Shown here piece after piece: positions 8,271 through 18,860 of a DNA stretch of 37,118 nucleotides. Position 1 is the first letter of the stretch, and every line of letters begins with the position of its first letter. Source of the stretch: Stentor roeselii. Lineage: Eukaryota; Ciliophora; Heterotrichea; Heterotrichida; Stentoridae. The DNA is taken from NCBI GenBank assembly GCA_006503475.1, contig RSEH01000355.1, forward strand, positions 1 through 37,118. The letters run 5' to 3'. The notes beneath the pieces are model-generated. The model ran no database searches, was not told the origin of the DNA, and saw only the letters and a program-made list of their open reading frames with translations. The position numbers and the translations under genes were made by a program.

Positions 8271-11200
8271 TTAACTAGACTTAGGAGTCACTGTCCATTG
8301 GAAGACGCATTGGTCGTCGCCTCCTACTGTGATCAGTCTTGAATCGTCTTTGGAGAAACGAACGTTTGTCACGTGGGAACAGTGGCCTTTACCTGTCACA
8401 CCTTCTGACTTCTTGTCTAGGCAGGGGTAACGCAGAAGTCTTACTGTTCCGAAGTCGTCTGATGCCGCGATTAGCTGGTATTCGTTGTTTCCGAATGTCT
8501 TTTTACTTCTGTCTACTGCGTTTATGTCGGTACCGTCGGCGTATGGAGGATATACTCCTTGGACTGGCCAACCGATGACACAAGTCCAAGTATTCCATTC
8601 CTCATCTTTCAACAAAGTCGCTCCACCAGTAACTTGTTTTCCATTAGCTTCCCAGAACAAAATTTCATAAGCTCCACAATTACTATGTAAATAAGCAGAA
8701 TCAGTAGACCAGTCAAGATGCGTAATAAACGAGCTATGACCCTTACACACTCCGACTCGTTTAAAGTCACTAGTTTGATAAATATCAACAAAGTTATCAT
8801 GAGATCCAACCGCAAGTTTAGAGCCATCAGGAGAGAACTTTAAATCGGAGATTTCTTCTTTTCTATCCGAAATTAAATGGGCATTGGAAAAGTCCCTATT
8901 AAGGACCTCAACATGTCCATCCAAGAACCCGACAGCGACAAACTGATCACTCGAGGCCACACATCGAGCTCTCGAGGAATTCGAAGACCCTTCAACTTTT
9001 CCGAACTCTTTCAAATTCAACTGTTTTTTTTCATTTAAACTCCAAAGTCGAAGAGTGCCGTCATCCGAGCAGGTCAAGTACTCATTGTCACTTACGACAT
9101 GAAGTCCCCAAACTTCATTGGTCACTGCAGTTCCTCTGCAAGGAGCGTAATGTCCTCGAACTAAGTTCTTCACATCTCCAGTTTCAACAGTGACTTCAAA
9201 AATCTCAGAAGCGAAAGTCCCTAGAACTAACTTGGTCCTGTCCTCATTCAAACAAGCAGCTCGGACCTGGTGGTTCAAAGACTGATACTCAGCACTTTTC
9301 ACGTCAAAGCTCTTTACTTTCTCTAAAGCCGAGTTTAAAACATGAATAACTCCATCTTTCCCTCCAGTGACTAAAAACTGTTCACAAGCCCACAAAGAAT
9401 CAACAGCTCCTGAATGCAACTCAGCTACTTTCTTCGCTTCGCCGTCCACCCATCTCAGCACTGTTCCTGCAGAGGTGCCAGTAAGTAGTCCAAAGTTCTG
9501 ATCCACAGTCAAAGACAGTAAAATATTATCTTCTTTTCCAAAAGTGCCTCGATTTCCAACAAGTTTACTTCCTGAGAGTTTCCAAGATTTAAAGTGTTTT
9601 ATTCCAATAGTAACAAATTCTGTCTCTGAAATAAAATCCGCTGCAAGGATCTTTTCCCGGTCTCCCTTATTAGAGACTATTAAGGAGTTAGTTGCGAGGT
9701 TATAAAGTGCGAGGGTATGATCATCGTCCATTCCAACAGCGAGCAGTAGTTGTCCAGAAGGTGAGAAAGAAAGAGCCGCGATGCCTTTTTCAATGGGCGA
9801 TGCAAATTTGTGAAGTTGTGTCATGGAATTGGGTTCCCATACAAAGATACTCGGTCTTCTGCCGACTTCTCCTGTCGCTGCCAGGTCTCCAGCCCTGCTG
9901 ACTGCGAAGGCGGTGATGTCGTCGTTGTGCCCGACGTAGAAGCTCTGAGAAAGGTCTTCAGGGTTGAGGACGACGCCGAGTGCTGCCGCGTTGTAAGCGA
10001 TTCTGTCGTCCGGAAGGTACCTGATGTTGTTTCTGCAGTCTTTCGCTCTGTACCCGTGGACGAACTCCAGCTGAAGGTTCACTGCAGGAGGAAGATTCGC
10101 GTTTCTTGAAGGCTTTAAAAAGCCAGTTGGAGCCTTCATTGCACCTTCTGAGACGTTTTTAGTACTTTTTCCTTTTACTCGCTCTTCTTTCTTCGCGTTT
10201 TCTTTCTTTTGAGGCGCTTTGGACTCCTCAGCAGCGACAGTGCGGGTGTTGACGACTTTTACCTTTGGAAGAGTTGCTCTGGTGGCAGTTTCTCTTCTTT
10301 GAGCTTTTTTCTCATCGACTTTCTTGACTTCGACCCTTTCAACTTCAATAGAGACTTCTTCATCATGGGCGTCTTCTTGGATTTCCGTCTTCCAAACAAA
10401 AGCGCATTTATCGTCTCCTCCAATGCTGACGACGAACTGGTCATCATGAGTAAATTTTACTTTAGTGACATGTGCAGAGTGTCCAGAGTAGCTCTTGCTT
10501 GCCTGATGTTCAACAGCGACAGGCCACTTGAAAAGATTGAGTTTTCCGAAGTCATCTGCAGTGACTAGCAAATTCGCGTTTTTCGCTTTATTCACAGAGT
10601 TGATGTCACTTCCATCAGCGCATTCAGGCCAAATGTACTGAACACTCCAAGCGAAAGGACAAGTATGACTGAACCACTGAGCGTCTTTCATTGAACTAGA
10701 CGGCACGTTTTTCTTTTGGTCGACACTCACGAACTTCAGCTCGTAAGCCTCTGAATTCACAATCAAAGTCGACCCGTCCACTGACCAGTCCAAATGCGTG
10801 AGGGCTGAAGTGAGTCCTGCGTTAATTATGCAATGTTTGATTAGTTTTCCACTTTCAACTGCGAACACTTCTACTTTAGAAGCGCAGCCATGTGCCCCAA
10901 AGGCCAGTTTTGAACTGTCAGGAGAGAACTTCAGGTCTTCAATCCAGCAGTCCTTGCCTTTGAAAGAACTCGCGAGTTGATGTAAAAGGACCAATTCATT
11001 TGAAAACAGTGAAATCGAGGCATTTGTATTACCAGCGGCAATAAAAGCGCCGTTAGGCGCCCAGTCGACAGCTCTGAGGTCGACAGGCAAAATTCCAGTT
11101 GTTTTGACTTGTTTTCCACTGTTCAAGTCCCAAAGTCTAAGAGTTTTGTCGCCTCCACAAGTGACGAACTCGAGGCCACTGGGATGAACGGCAAGTCCCC

Positions 11201-14200
11201 AAAGTTCGCCGTCGGAGTGGCCTTGTTGCACGAGTCTTGTTTCTTGGTCGTTGATGACGAAGACCTCGCATCCTCGAGTCCCTGCCGCGATCTGCCCGTC
11301 TTTCACGTCCAATGCGCGCACCCCCGGGTTGGTTGAATGAAGAGTCAGGTCAAATGTTCGGAGTTTGGAGTAGTTTGAGTCTAGTTCGAAGATAAGTCCT
11401 TCGGAACCACCGGTGATTAAGTTGCTTTGGTTTAGAGATAAGGCCCATAACTGACCTGTGTGAACTGATATTGACTTTTGAAGAGCTTTCTGGTCCCATT
11501 GGAATAAGTTACCTGCGTGGGTACCTGTGTGGAACTTCCCGTTGAATACTATTCCTGACATTTGACCTTCGAATGGAGCTCCTCCTGTTATTCCACGGTT
11601 GCTGCTTACGTTTGTACCGCTTATTACGAAGAATTTCACGAACTTGGCACCGTATACTGCAAGCTCGTTGTTGCTTATGAAACTTGTTCCTAGGACTGAG
11701 TCTTTGTCTACTTTGCTGTTGCAGACCATTCGGCTGTTTGACCAGTCGTAAACAGCCAAGCTGTGGTCATCATCGTCGCCGATGGATAACAAAAGGCTAC
11801 CATTTGGAGAAAAGTCCAGATGGCGAATGGCTCTCCGGTGGAAACCTGAGAGACACGCCAAGTTCTGCATAGTTTCACTATCCCACACGAACAGATCAAT
11901 CTTCGTTGACTTTCCCACGTGAGCTGTTTGCCCTGTTGCTATGAACTTCTTGTTTGGGTGAAGTGATAAACTCACGACATCGTCGTCGTGCATTGTGAAA
12001 AATTCTTGAGAAAGGGAATCAATGTCTTGAACTATTGCGAGACCTGCTGCTGGGAACGCAAGTCGGTTGTTTGATGTGAATTTCAAGTTGTTGCGTGAAT
12101 CGTATCCTCGATAACCGTGAACTCGTGACAGGCTCAATCCAGACTCAGGAGCCTTGCTATGACCTTTAGGCAATACAACCTTCGGAGTACTAGCTTTCAT
12201 TTCGCCAAGCCAAGGTTTAACCGCCAAGAACTGATCCCCTTCTCCAACAGTTTCAAATTTGAACAAACTAGCTTCACTTTCAAGAGCTCCAAGTCCTTCA
12301 TGGTCAATATCAGGTTGTTCTTCTTCCTCAAAGAACTTCCACTGGAAGACACTTTTATCATTACCTCCAGTAGTGATCAAGTAATTATTGAAAAAAGCTG
12401 AATTAGTGACATGCGAAGAGTGTCCTCTATAAGTGCAACACCCAGCATTTTTGACAGGACAAGGAAATTTAAACAACTTGACCTGGCTGAAGTCGTCAGT
12501 CGTCGCCAAGACCCTTCCAGAGAGACTCCTTCGAACCGAGTTGATATCCGAGCCATCAGAACAAGGTGGCCATATGCCTTGAACAGGCCATCCAAGAGTG
12601 CAAGTCCAAGTATTCCAAGGTTCATCTCTATTGCCAGAAGCGCCTTTGGGGTCATGGAGTCCAGTATTCAAATTATGATAAAGTAGTTCATAGCTTAAAC
12701 TAGTCGACTGAAGCACTTCAGAGTTAACAGAAAAATCCAGATGTAAAATAGAAGCACTGTGACCTTTCAACTTGTACTTCAATGAAAAGCTCTCAGTTGA
12801 GTACACGATGATCAGTGAGTCGTGACCTCCACAAGCGAGCCATTTGCCATCAGGAGAGAATTTTACCTGAGAGACAGCTTTTTTTCTATCGTGTTTCGTG
12901 ACTTTCACAGTGAGAGTAGAACTGTCAATGATCTGCACTTTTCCGTTTTGAAGTCCAACAGCGAGATTGGAGCCGCAAGGCGAGTAAGAAATGGTTTCTC
13001 CAGGACTTTCTATTTTAACACTTCGAAGTTGTCGATGTGAGTCAAGGTCCCAGATGGCCAGCAGGTTGTCTTGTCCAAAAGTAGCGAATTCTCGACTGTT
13101 GGGACTTGAGGCCAGTCCCCAGAGCTCGTTATCAAAATGTCCTGACATCAGTCGTCGAGTTTCTCCCCCATTGACTAAAAATATCTCTCCTCCTCGAGAG
13201 CCGATAAGTAAACCTGCAGGGCCTTGAACGACACTTCTGACCTTCGGGTTCTGACTTTCCATATTTTTCAAGTTGACAGTTCTTAATGTTTCTAGATTTG
13301 AGTTCAACACTACAACGAATCCGTCGTTACCTCCAGAGACAATCCCTTCAGGACTACTTCCAAAGCAAGAAATCGAAGAACAGTGAACCTTGACAGCATC
13401 TTTTAAAATTCCTTCTTCCCAGCGGAAAATAGCTCCATTAAAAGCGCCAGTTAAAACCGTATTTCCCATAAACCCGATGCAAGACAAAGTCTGCAACTGT
13501 GTCAATTGACTCTTTCCCCAACCAGTTCCTTTTTTCACAACAAAGCCATTTCCCTTAATAGTAACAGTTGCAAAGACTTTCACCCCACAAAGTGCCAGTC
13601 GTTCATTACTTCCAGGGAAGAAGCGAACATCAAGAAAAGTATCTTTTCCAGCCTTTCCAGTAGCGACGAGGTACTGCATTGCTCCAGTTTTGCTTCCTGC
13701 GTTGTTCACATCATAAACGGCTAAAGTGTGGTCTTCGTCTGCAGCGAGTGCAACGATTCGGCTGCCGTCTGAGGAGAAGGCCAAGTTGCTGACTCCTCTT
13801 TTGATGATTCCTTTGAAGGTTCTAATTGGCTCCATTGAAATGCAGTCCCATACGTGGATCGATGGCGTTTTGCCCACCTCGCCGCTGACGGCCATTCGGC
13901 CGTCAGGAGAAACGTCGAAGGCGGTGATGTCGTCAGTGTGGGCTAAGAAGTGCTTTTGATGGTTTTCTAGACTTAATGATACACCCACTGCTGCTGTGTG
14001 GTAAACCACTTCTCCTGAAGCGTTGAAGCGAAGGTTGTTTCGCACGTCGTGGCAACGGTAACCGTGGATGTACTCTAGTTGAAGACTTGCGTCTGGAGGG
14101 TTGCTCTCGCCTGGCTTTGGCTGGTAGTGGCTTGGAACTGAGTTTTTTACGACACCTTCCCATGGCTTTACTGCTAAGAACTGGTCACCTTCTCCCACCT

Positions 14201-14912
14201 CTTCAATCAAAAACTGATCCTCAACACTTTCCACTCCATTCTTAACCCTTTCATGAACTTCAGATCGATCCCAAGCTTTATTAAAAGTTTCATTTTCAAA
14301 GTCAGAGTCCATTCCAGGGTCATCTTCAGGTCCAAAATTAGGTCTTTTGTCCTCAGCAGTGATAAGCTGAAGCCTTTCAAGAGTCTTGACAAGTTCAACA
14401 TCTCGAGTAACAAAGCTTTTCCATTCACTCAAAGAAATATTTTTATCTTTGTTGGTATCAATTTTTTCAAATAGTTTCTGACAATGCGCGACGAGGTCAT
14501 CAGTGCTGATGGGAGAAGAGTTCGTCATGTGGCTCAAAGCGTTGACAGCCGCTCGAGACATGATAACAAGTTCGTCAAAAGTAAGAGACTTTGAATGGTC
14601 GAAGTCGTAGAGGTCAAACAAGATCTGCGCCTTTGCCTTTAAAGAAGCCTCGCTGAGAAGGATCATCGCTGCGATGAACTCGAAGGCATCGATTTTGCCT
14701 CGCTTTGACACGTCGAATGTTTGGAAGATCAGGTCCAGCTGCTCGGGTTTTGCTCGGTATAAGAGTTTTACCTCGTCGCTTGACAGGCCTAAAGTGTCGC
14801 TCATGTGGTTGAAACGGTCTAAAAGACGAGAAACTAGCTCTCCTGATAAGGATAATGACTTGATTCCTGCACGTAATTCGCTTGACTCTGAGATTCCCAT
14901 ATTTATGGCCAT
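8271..14912 (-). CDS. EF-hand plus triple EML (HELP-WD40) microtubule-associated protein
   Basis: A 2213-residue uninterrupted frame. The N-terminus has EF-hands: a weak loop at 67-78 (Arg in position 5), and canonical loops at 103-114 and 152-163, which predict calcium binding. Three EML modules follow. Each starts with a HELP motif of the form HGYR..D.RNN, near residues 284, 932 and 1616, and continues into tandem WD40 propellers. Each carries the EML signature W-P/S-V-Q-x-I/V-W/Y-P..DG-S/T-DIN near 784, 1429 and 2117. Modules 1 and 2 are preceded by a shared VGEGDQFLAVKPW linker; module 3 instead follows a lysine/arginine-rich linker at about 1514-1600 that could bind microtubules. Human EML5 and EML6 have three modules but no EF-hands. 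A second ATG at 14898-14900 would give MGISESSEL, a possible N-myristoylation site. The 220-bp gap upstream shows nothing. Likely role: calcium-responsive microtubule organisation (inference). Confidence 0.93.
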   Translation of the reverse strand: MAINMGISESSELRAGIKSLSLSGELVSRLLDRFNHMSDTLGLSSDEVKLLYRAKPEQLDLIFQTFDVSKRGKIDAFEFIAAMILLSEASLKAKAQILFDLYDFDHSKSLTFDELVIMSRAAVNALSHMTNSSPISTDDLVAHCQKLFEKIDTNKDKNISLSEWKSFVTRDVELVKTLERLQLITAEDKRPNFGPEDDPGMDSDFENETFNKAWDRSEVHERVKNGVESVEDQFLIEEVGEGDQFLAVKPWEGVVKNSVPSHYQPKPGESNPPDASLQLEYIHGYRCHDVRNNLRFNASGEVVYHTAAVGVSLSLENHQKHFLAHTDDITAFDVSPDGRMAVSGEVGKTPSIHVWDCISMEPIRTFKGIIKRGVSNLAFSSDGSRIVALAADEDHTLAVYDVNNAGSKTGAMQYLVATGKAGKDTFLDVRFFPGSNERLALCGVKVFATVTIKGNGFVVKKGTGWGKSQLTQLQTLSCIGFMGNTVLTGAFNGAIFRWEEGILKDAVKVHCSSISCFGSSPEGIVSGGNDGFVVVLNSNLETLRTVNLKNMESQNPKVRSVVQGPAGLLIGSRGGEIFLVNGGETRRLMSGHFDNELWGLASSPNSREFATFGQDNLLAIWDLDSHRQLRSVKIESPGETISYSPCGSNLAVGLQNGKVQIIDSSTLTVKVTKHDRKKAVSQVKFSPDGKWLACGGHDSLIIVYSTESFSLKYKLKGHSASILHLDFSVNSEVLQSTSLSYELLYHNLNTGLHDPKGASGNRDEPWNTWTCTLGWPVQGIWPPCSDGSDINSVRRSLSGRVLATTDDFSQVKLFKFPCPVKNAGCCTYRGHSSHVTNSAFFNNYLITTGGNDKSVFQWKFFEEEEQPDIDHEGLGALESEASLFKFETVGEGDQFLAVKPWLGEMKASTPKVVLPKGHSKAPESGLSLSRVHGYRGYDSRNNLKFTSNNRLAFPAAGLAIVQDIDSLSQEFFTMHDDDVVSLSLHPNKKFIATGQTAHVGKSTKIDLFVWDSETMQNLACLSGFHRRAIRHLDFSPNGSLLLSIGDDDDHSLAVYDWSNSRMVCNSKVDKDSVLGTSFISNNELAVYGAKFVKFFVISGTNVSSNRGITGGAPFEGQMSGIVFNGKFHTGTHAGNLFQWDQKALQKSISVHTGQLWALSLNQSNLITGGSEGLIFELDSNYSKLRTFDLTLHSTNPGVRALDVKDGQIAAGTRGCEVFVINDQETRLVQQGHSDGELWGLAVHPSGLEFVTCGGDKTLRLWDLNSGKQVKTTGILPVDLRAVDWAPNGAFIAAGNTNASISLFSNELVLLHQLASSFKGKDCWIEDLKFSPDSSKLAFGAHGCASKVEVFAVESGKLIKHCIINAGLTSALTHLDWSVDGSTLIVNSEAYELKFVSVDQKKNVPSSSMKDAQWFSHTCPFAWSVQYIWPECADGSDINSVNKAKNANLLVTADDFGKLNLFKWPVAVEHQASKSYSGHSAHVTKVKFTHDDQFVVSIGGDDKCAFVWKTEIQEDAHDEEVSIEVERVEVKKVDEKKAQRRETATRATLPKVKVVNTRTVAAEESKAPQKKENAKKEERVKGKSTKNVSEGAMKAPTGFLKPSRNANLPPAVNLQLEFVHGYRAKDCRNNIRYLPDDRIAYNAAALGVVLNPEDLSQSFYVGHNDDITAFAVSRAGDLAATGEVGRRPSIFVWEPNSMTQLHKFASPIEKGIAALSFSPSGQLLLAVGMDDDHTLALYNLATNSLIVSNKGDREKILAADFISETEFVTIGIKHFKSWKLSGSKLVGNRGTFGKEDNILLSLTVDQNFGLLTGTSAGTVLRWVDGEAKKVAELHSGAVDSLWACEQFLVTGGKDGVIHVLNSALEKVKSFDVKSAEYQSLNHQVRAACLNEDRTKLVLGTFASEIFEVTVETGDVKNLVRGHYAPCRGTAVTNEVWGLHVVSDNEYLTCSDDGTLRLWSLNEKKQLNLKEFGKVEGSSNSSRARCVASSDQFVAVGFLDGHVEVLNRDFSNAHLISDRKEEISDLKFSPDGSKLAVGSHDNFVDIYQTSDFKRVGVCKGHSSFITHLDWSTDSAYLHSNCGAYEILFWEANGKQVTGGATLLKDEEWNTWTCVIGWPVQGVYPPYADGTDINAVDRSKKTFGNNEYQLIAASDDFGTVRLLRYPCLDKKSEGVTGKGHCSHVTNVRFSKDDSRLITVGGDDQCVFQWTVTPKSS

Positions 14913-15132
14913 TCAACAGGCATTGGGATTATATCGCCCTCGGCAATGAAGTGGATTTTGTATAATTGGAAGAAGGACTTATTGGGAGTAGGGAGTATTT
15001 AGAGATTTTCTTAGGGTGTTCTTGGAAAATGTTTGAAGAAATTGAGGAAAAAGTTTAAATAATCTGTAATTCGGACATTTTATGCTCTCTCCTTATAAAA
15101 CCCTATACATATTGACTTACACTATTATTACA

Positions 15133-16449
15133 TCATTTCTTCTTGATTTCAACTTTTTTCTTCAAGATGCGAAAACTTCTGATGTTGCTTAAAGAAACTT
15201 TTTCTTCATCTGAATCGCCGTAAAGCATCTTGGAAGTCATCACGAAGTTGTTTTTGAATTCATTTTCTGCTTATTTCTTACGATCGAATGAGTCAGAACT
15301 TGACTTTTTTGACTTTTCTCGAGTTTTTCGACTTACTTTATTTAAAAGTTGTGAAGTTTTCATAAAATCTCCTGTTAAATAGTCTTTTAAAAGTGTGGAA
15401 CTTTTACTCAAAGAACTGCTCGAGTTCCTTGGGTTGTCTATTGGAGTGCTTCCTCTTAAGTTCTGCTTTAGTCTGCTGATTCTTATCTTTGAGCTGGTGT
15501 TTCGAGTTGAAGTCAGTTTTTTAGAAGGGCTGAGTTTGTAAAGGAACTTGTTTTGAGACTTTTCTGATGAATTCCTGCCTTTTTCTGAACTTCTCTTTAG
15601 GCTTATTCTTCTGATTGATGGGACTATTGATTTTTTTTCTTCGGGTTTTAAAGATTTGAAGTGTTTCTTGTAGGAAGCGAATACGTGTTGGTATAGAGCT
15701 GATGAACTTGGAAGAAAACACCTGCAAAGACTAAGGGTCTTTTTGTACCAGTCTTTTGAGTGGCTTATTTGAGGGTTAGTCAGTCGTGTTTCAGTGGATA
15801 TAGTAAAATGACAAGCAATCAATGCAAAAACAATCAGTGAAATAAAATGATAAGAAAAAACATCTTTGATAGTTTTATCCCATTCATTAAAGTTAAATTC
15901 CTGAACAGTCATCACATTTCCCATATTAAATCCATAAATCCAATCCTGAGTAAGCAAGTATCCAGGAGGTTCATAGTTCTGACTCACAATTTTTTCCATA
16001 ATTTTCCTGATTTTCATAACTTTTTCATTTCCATCACTTTTATCTTTTTTCCCAGTCTTTTTCTGCAGTTTTAAAGCAATTTCCAGAATTTTTCTGCTAA
16101 GAGAAAGAGTAGATTTCAAGGCTTTTTGGCCATTCTTCAAAGCTAGTGAATGGTTTTTGATAAAAGAAAGAGCTGCTGAAAGTTGGAGAATTCTCAAGAT
16201 TTTATAGTGCTTTAACTGAATTAAAGAAGGGAGGTAATCATGGTTTTTCTTTTCTTGCTTCACGAGTTTCAAGGATTTTTCTATGTATTGAATGGTCTCT
16301 TCGTAGTTTTGTTGCCGCTGTGAAAAGAAAGATAAATTGTGAAGTTCTGAAAGGCGGTGAAGAAAGGAAGGAGCATTTGTATCAGCATCTTGAGTTTCAG
16401 TGCTCATAAATTTCGGAGTTGGATTAGTTTTGTTTTTTCCAACAATCAT
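15133..16449 (-). CDS. TPR-like helical protein with a basic tail; one 15-nt intron
   Basis: Coding exons are 16449-15282 and 15266-15133 (433 residues). Unspliced, the frame stops at 392 codons on a TAA that lies inside a 15-nt GT...AG sequence. Removing it joins GAT C|AA and adds about 43 residues, ending in a lysine-rich tail and TGA at 15133-15135. The N-terminal ~120 residues look like tetratricopeptide helices (SFFSQRQQNYEETIQYIEKS; NHSLALKNGQKALKSTLSLS). The centre is a further helical region with conserved-looking cysteines and aromatics. The C-terminal third is basic and serine-rich, probably disordered. TPR folds usually mediate protein contacts; no specific family is recognised. 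The neighbours are kinase and cytoskeletal genes on the same strand. Confidence 0.8.
15267..15281 (-). other. 15-nt spliceosomal intron
   Basis: On the minus strand the bases read GTAAGAAATAAGCAG, beginning GTAAG and ending CAG, with A at position 10. It contains the in-frame TAA that would otherwise end the TPR-like protein. Removing it keeps the frame (15 is a multiple of three) and opens an acidic then lysine-rich C-terminus. Confidence 0.8.
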
Positions 16450-16600
16450 ATTTTATTTAAACCCTTGTCAAGCGCAGTACAAGTCGACCTTCCAAGAGTT
16501 TCATGAACTTTTCCCAAAGTTTAAAAAGTTTTAACAATTCAAAGATTGAAGAAAGATTCAATAAAAACTTTCCAACAATAACAACTCATGATTAAGTAAT

Positions 16601-18205
16601 TTAAGTACAATTATCTTCACCTCCAATCCCCTCAGCTTCAAAATCTAAACTTCTGACTCTTTTCGTTTTAACCCCAGCTAAAATCCAATTATCACAAGCA
16701 GCTTCTTTCGGAGTAATGCGTTTTTCAGGGTCCCATTCAAGACACTTTTGAATTAGCTGCAATAAATCCTCATCAATTCCCTGCAAGACCTCTCTGATAT
16801 TTTTACTTGCAGGGACTCGAGTCTTTCCTCGAGAATTTACAAAATTTTTCGGTTTTCCTGCCTCATCAAAGAAAATTTCAGACCTTGTTGATTTTTCAAG
16901 GACTTCTTTAGGAACAGGTCCTAAAATTTCCATGATACACAAAAGTTGTTCAGTTTCGCTTTCTCCAGGAAATAAAGGGTATCCAGTGAAGAGTTCAGCA
17001 AGAATGCACCCGAAGCTCCACACGTCAATCGCTGTTGTGTAGGGAATTCCGAGGATTATCTCAGGAGCGCGATAAAATCGGCTTTGAATGTAAGTGTAAA
17101 GTCGCTTGTCTCCATAGCAGGAAGATCCGAAATCGATTACTTTTATTGAAGTTCTGCTTCGATGCTTTAATAAAATGTTTTCTGGCTTCAAGTCACAGTG
17201 GATTATGTCTAAGTTGTCGAGCATTGTCAAAGCCTGCAAAATTTGAACTGCAAACTTGTGGATCAGTGACGGGGAAAGACCTTTGAATTTTATGGACTTT
17301 AGGTATTCGTAGAGGTTTATACTGAGGAGTTCGAAGGTTATGCAGACATGCTTGCGGAAGAGGAAGTCTTCAGATAAGTGAATGACACATGAGGAGTTTT
17401 TAGGGTCTTTTGATTTTAAGTACTTTAGAACATCGATCTCGACAACTGCCTGTCGATGAAAGCGACTTTTATTCCTGATGATTTTCAAGGCGACTTTCTC
17501 TTTATTTTTGTGGTCCATGACTCTGAGGACCTGCCCAAAGCTGCCCTGTCCAAGTATCTTAAGAATTTCATACCGAAAGGCAATATGATCTCCAACAACA
17601 ACTTTATAATCCCCTCTTTCATCGTCATACCCGTAGTTAGCAGAGTTGAGATTATTCTTCACTTTTTTCGATCCAAGTCCAATATAATAAACTTCTCCAT
17701 ACCCAAGTATCTCGCTTTGCTCATAATTCGACAGGGCACTTGCAAAGGTCTTCAAAACAGAAGAAGCCGAAGCAGGAAGCTTTAAAGTTTTCCACAGTTC
17801 AATAAGTTCATCTTGATGCTCGTTGGCTCGACAAGAGTAACTCTGAAGGATCTGCTCAGTTGAAATGCCTGAGCCCAACAGTTTGATCCTCGGCTGGTCC
17901 TGATTCAAGATTAGTGACTGGTTCAAGTCGTTTCCGCCCATTGTTTTCGGCCTTGCTGTGGAAGCTGAGTTTCTCGTTTTTGGGGATATCAAGGAACTGA
18001 TCCCTACCATCGGGGTCACTTTCGGATGCACCAGTTTTAGGTTCATTCTTGGCTTTTTGCTTTGCACTGGAAGGGCTGGAATGTCGCTCAGGTTTTGACG
18101 GTGAGTTGATCTCTTGCTTGATGAAGGCTTCTGGATTACTCGTCGGATTCGAGGCGATGGGTTGTTTTTACCTATTTCGAGAGGATGCTTTTGAAGTCTT
18201 AACAT
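16601..18205 (-). CDS. DYRK-family protein kinase
   Basis: A 534-residue dual-specificity tyrosine-regulated kinase of the CMGC group. An N-terminal basic, serine-rich region is followed by a DYRK-homology-box-like segment around 166-182 (ILGYGEVYYIGLGSKK), then the kinase domain at ~212-512: glycine loop GQGSFGQV (219-226), lysine K241, HCDLKPEN with catalytic D338, DFG at D358 followed by SSC, activation loop YTYIQSR (370-376) with the Y-x-Y autophosphorylation site at Y372, and APE at 380-382. HCD instead of HRD and DFGSSC are typical of DYRK/HIPK kinases, and the homology box favours the class II (DYRK2-like) side. DYRKs autophosphorylate the loop tyrosine and then act on serine/threonine. 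All catalytic residues are intact. It stops with TAA; the 150-bp gap to the TPR-like gene is empty. Confidence 0.93.
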   Translation of the reverse strand: MLRLQKHPLEIGKNNPSPRIRRVIQKPSSSKRSTHRQNLSDIPALPVQSKKPRMNLKLVHPKVTPMVGISSLISPKTRNSASTARPKTMGGNDLNQSLILNQDQPRIKLLGSGISTEQILQSYSCRANEHQDELIELWKTLKLPASASSVLKTFASALSNYEQSEILGYGEVYYIGLGSKKVKNNLNSANYGYDDERGDYKVVVGDHIAFRYEILKILGQGSFGQVLRVMDHKNKEKVALKIIRNKSRFHRQAVVEIDVLKYLKSKDPKNSSCVIHLSEDFLFRKHVCITFELLSINLYEYLKSIKFKGLSPSLIHKFAVQILQALTMLDNLDIIHCDLKPENILLKHRSRTSIKVIDFGSSCYGDKRLYTYIQSRFYRAPEIILGIPYTTAIDVWSFGCILAELFTGYPLFPGESETEQLLCIMEILGPVPKEVLEKSTRSEIFFDEAGKPKNFVNSRGKTRVPASKNIREVLQGIDEDLLQLIQKCLEWDPEKRITPKEAACDNWILAGVKTKRVRSLDFEAEGIGGEDNCT

Positions 18206-18860
18206 ATTTAAATTCGGGTTTGGGTAAAGATGAAATTGGTCAAGGTTCAGAGAAGAGCAGGTTTTGGAATGATTAAGAGGTTTTATGTTTAGAGGTTTGG
18301 AGATGAATGATAATTTTTTATTTGGATTGGATTAGTTTTTATTTTAAGTTGTTTGAGTGATGAATGCGACTTTTTCGAGGATTGTAAATTCATCTAAGGC
18401 TTTAGGATTCAAGAATATCATTATGAGTTAATTTTTGGAATAATTTAACCAAACAACTGAAAAATCTTGGTTTATTCATTCATATAACTATACTTCTTCG
18501 AGACTTCAAGATCAGTTCTCAACTAGAAAGTAGCATATCATAAAACACCAATTGCTTTAGCATATAAAGCTTTCAAATCGATTTTCTCTAAAATTGGAAA
18601 AAAGTGAAAGCAACAGAGAAAGTTAACATTTTATTATCAAAAAAATATGGAAAGATATTTTAAATATGTGTTCTAATATATCATGAAATTCAGTGTTACA
18701 CATCTAACAAAAATCATTGTAAAACAATGGCCATAGAAAATTCCAACATTTCCTCAAGATATCGAAAATTTTTTTGTCCAAGTTTCTATTTTTTCATCTA
18801 ACGCATAAAAAAATGGAAAATTAAGGCTTCGAAAATCCTAAATCCTATTCTCTTATAATA
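18206..18860. other. 655-bp divergent intergenic region
   Basis: AT-rich sequence between the start of the DYRK gene (-) and the small basic gene (+). It must hold both upstream control regions. I see no RNA gene, repeat or coding frame in it. Confidence 0.4.

Noticed and set aside
10209-10568. Plus-strand 119-residue frame inside the EML gene
   Set aside because: It is antisense to a strongly supported WD40 and linker coding region and is a shadow.
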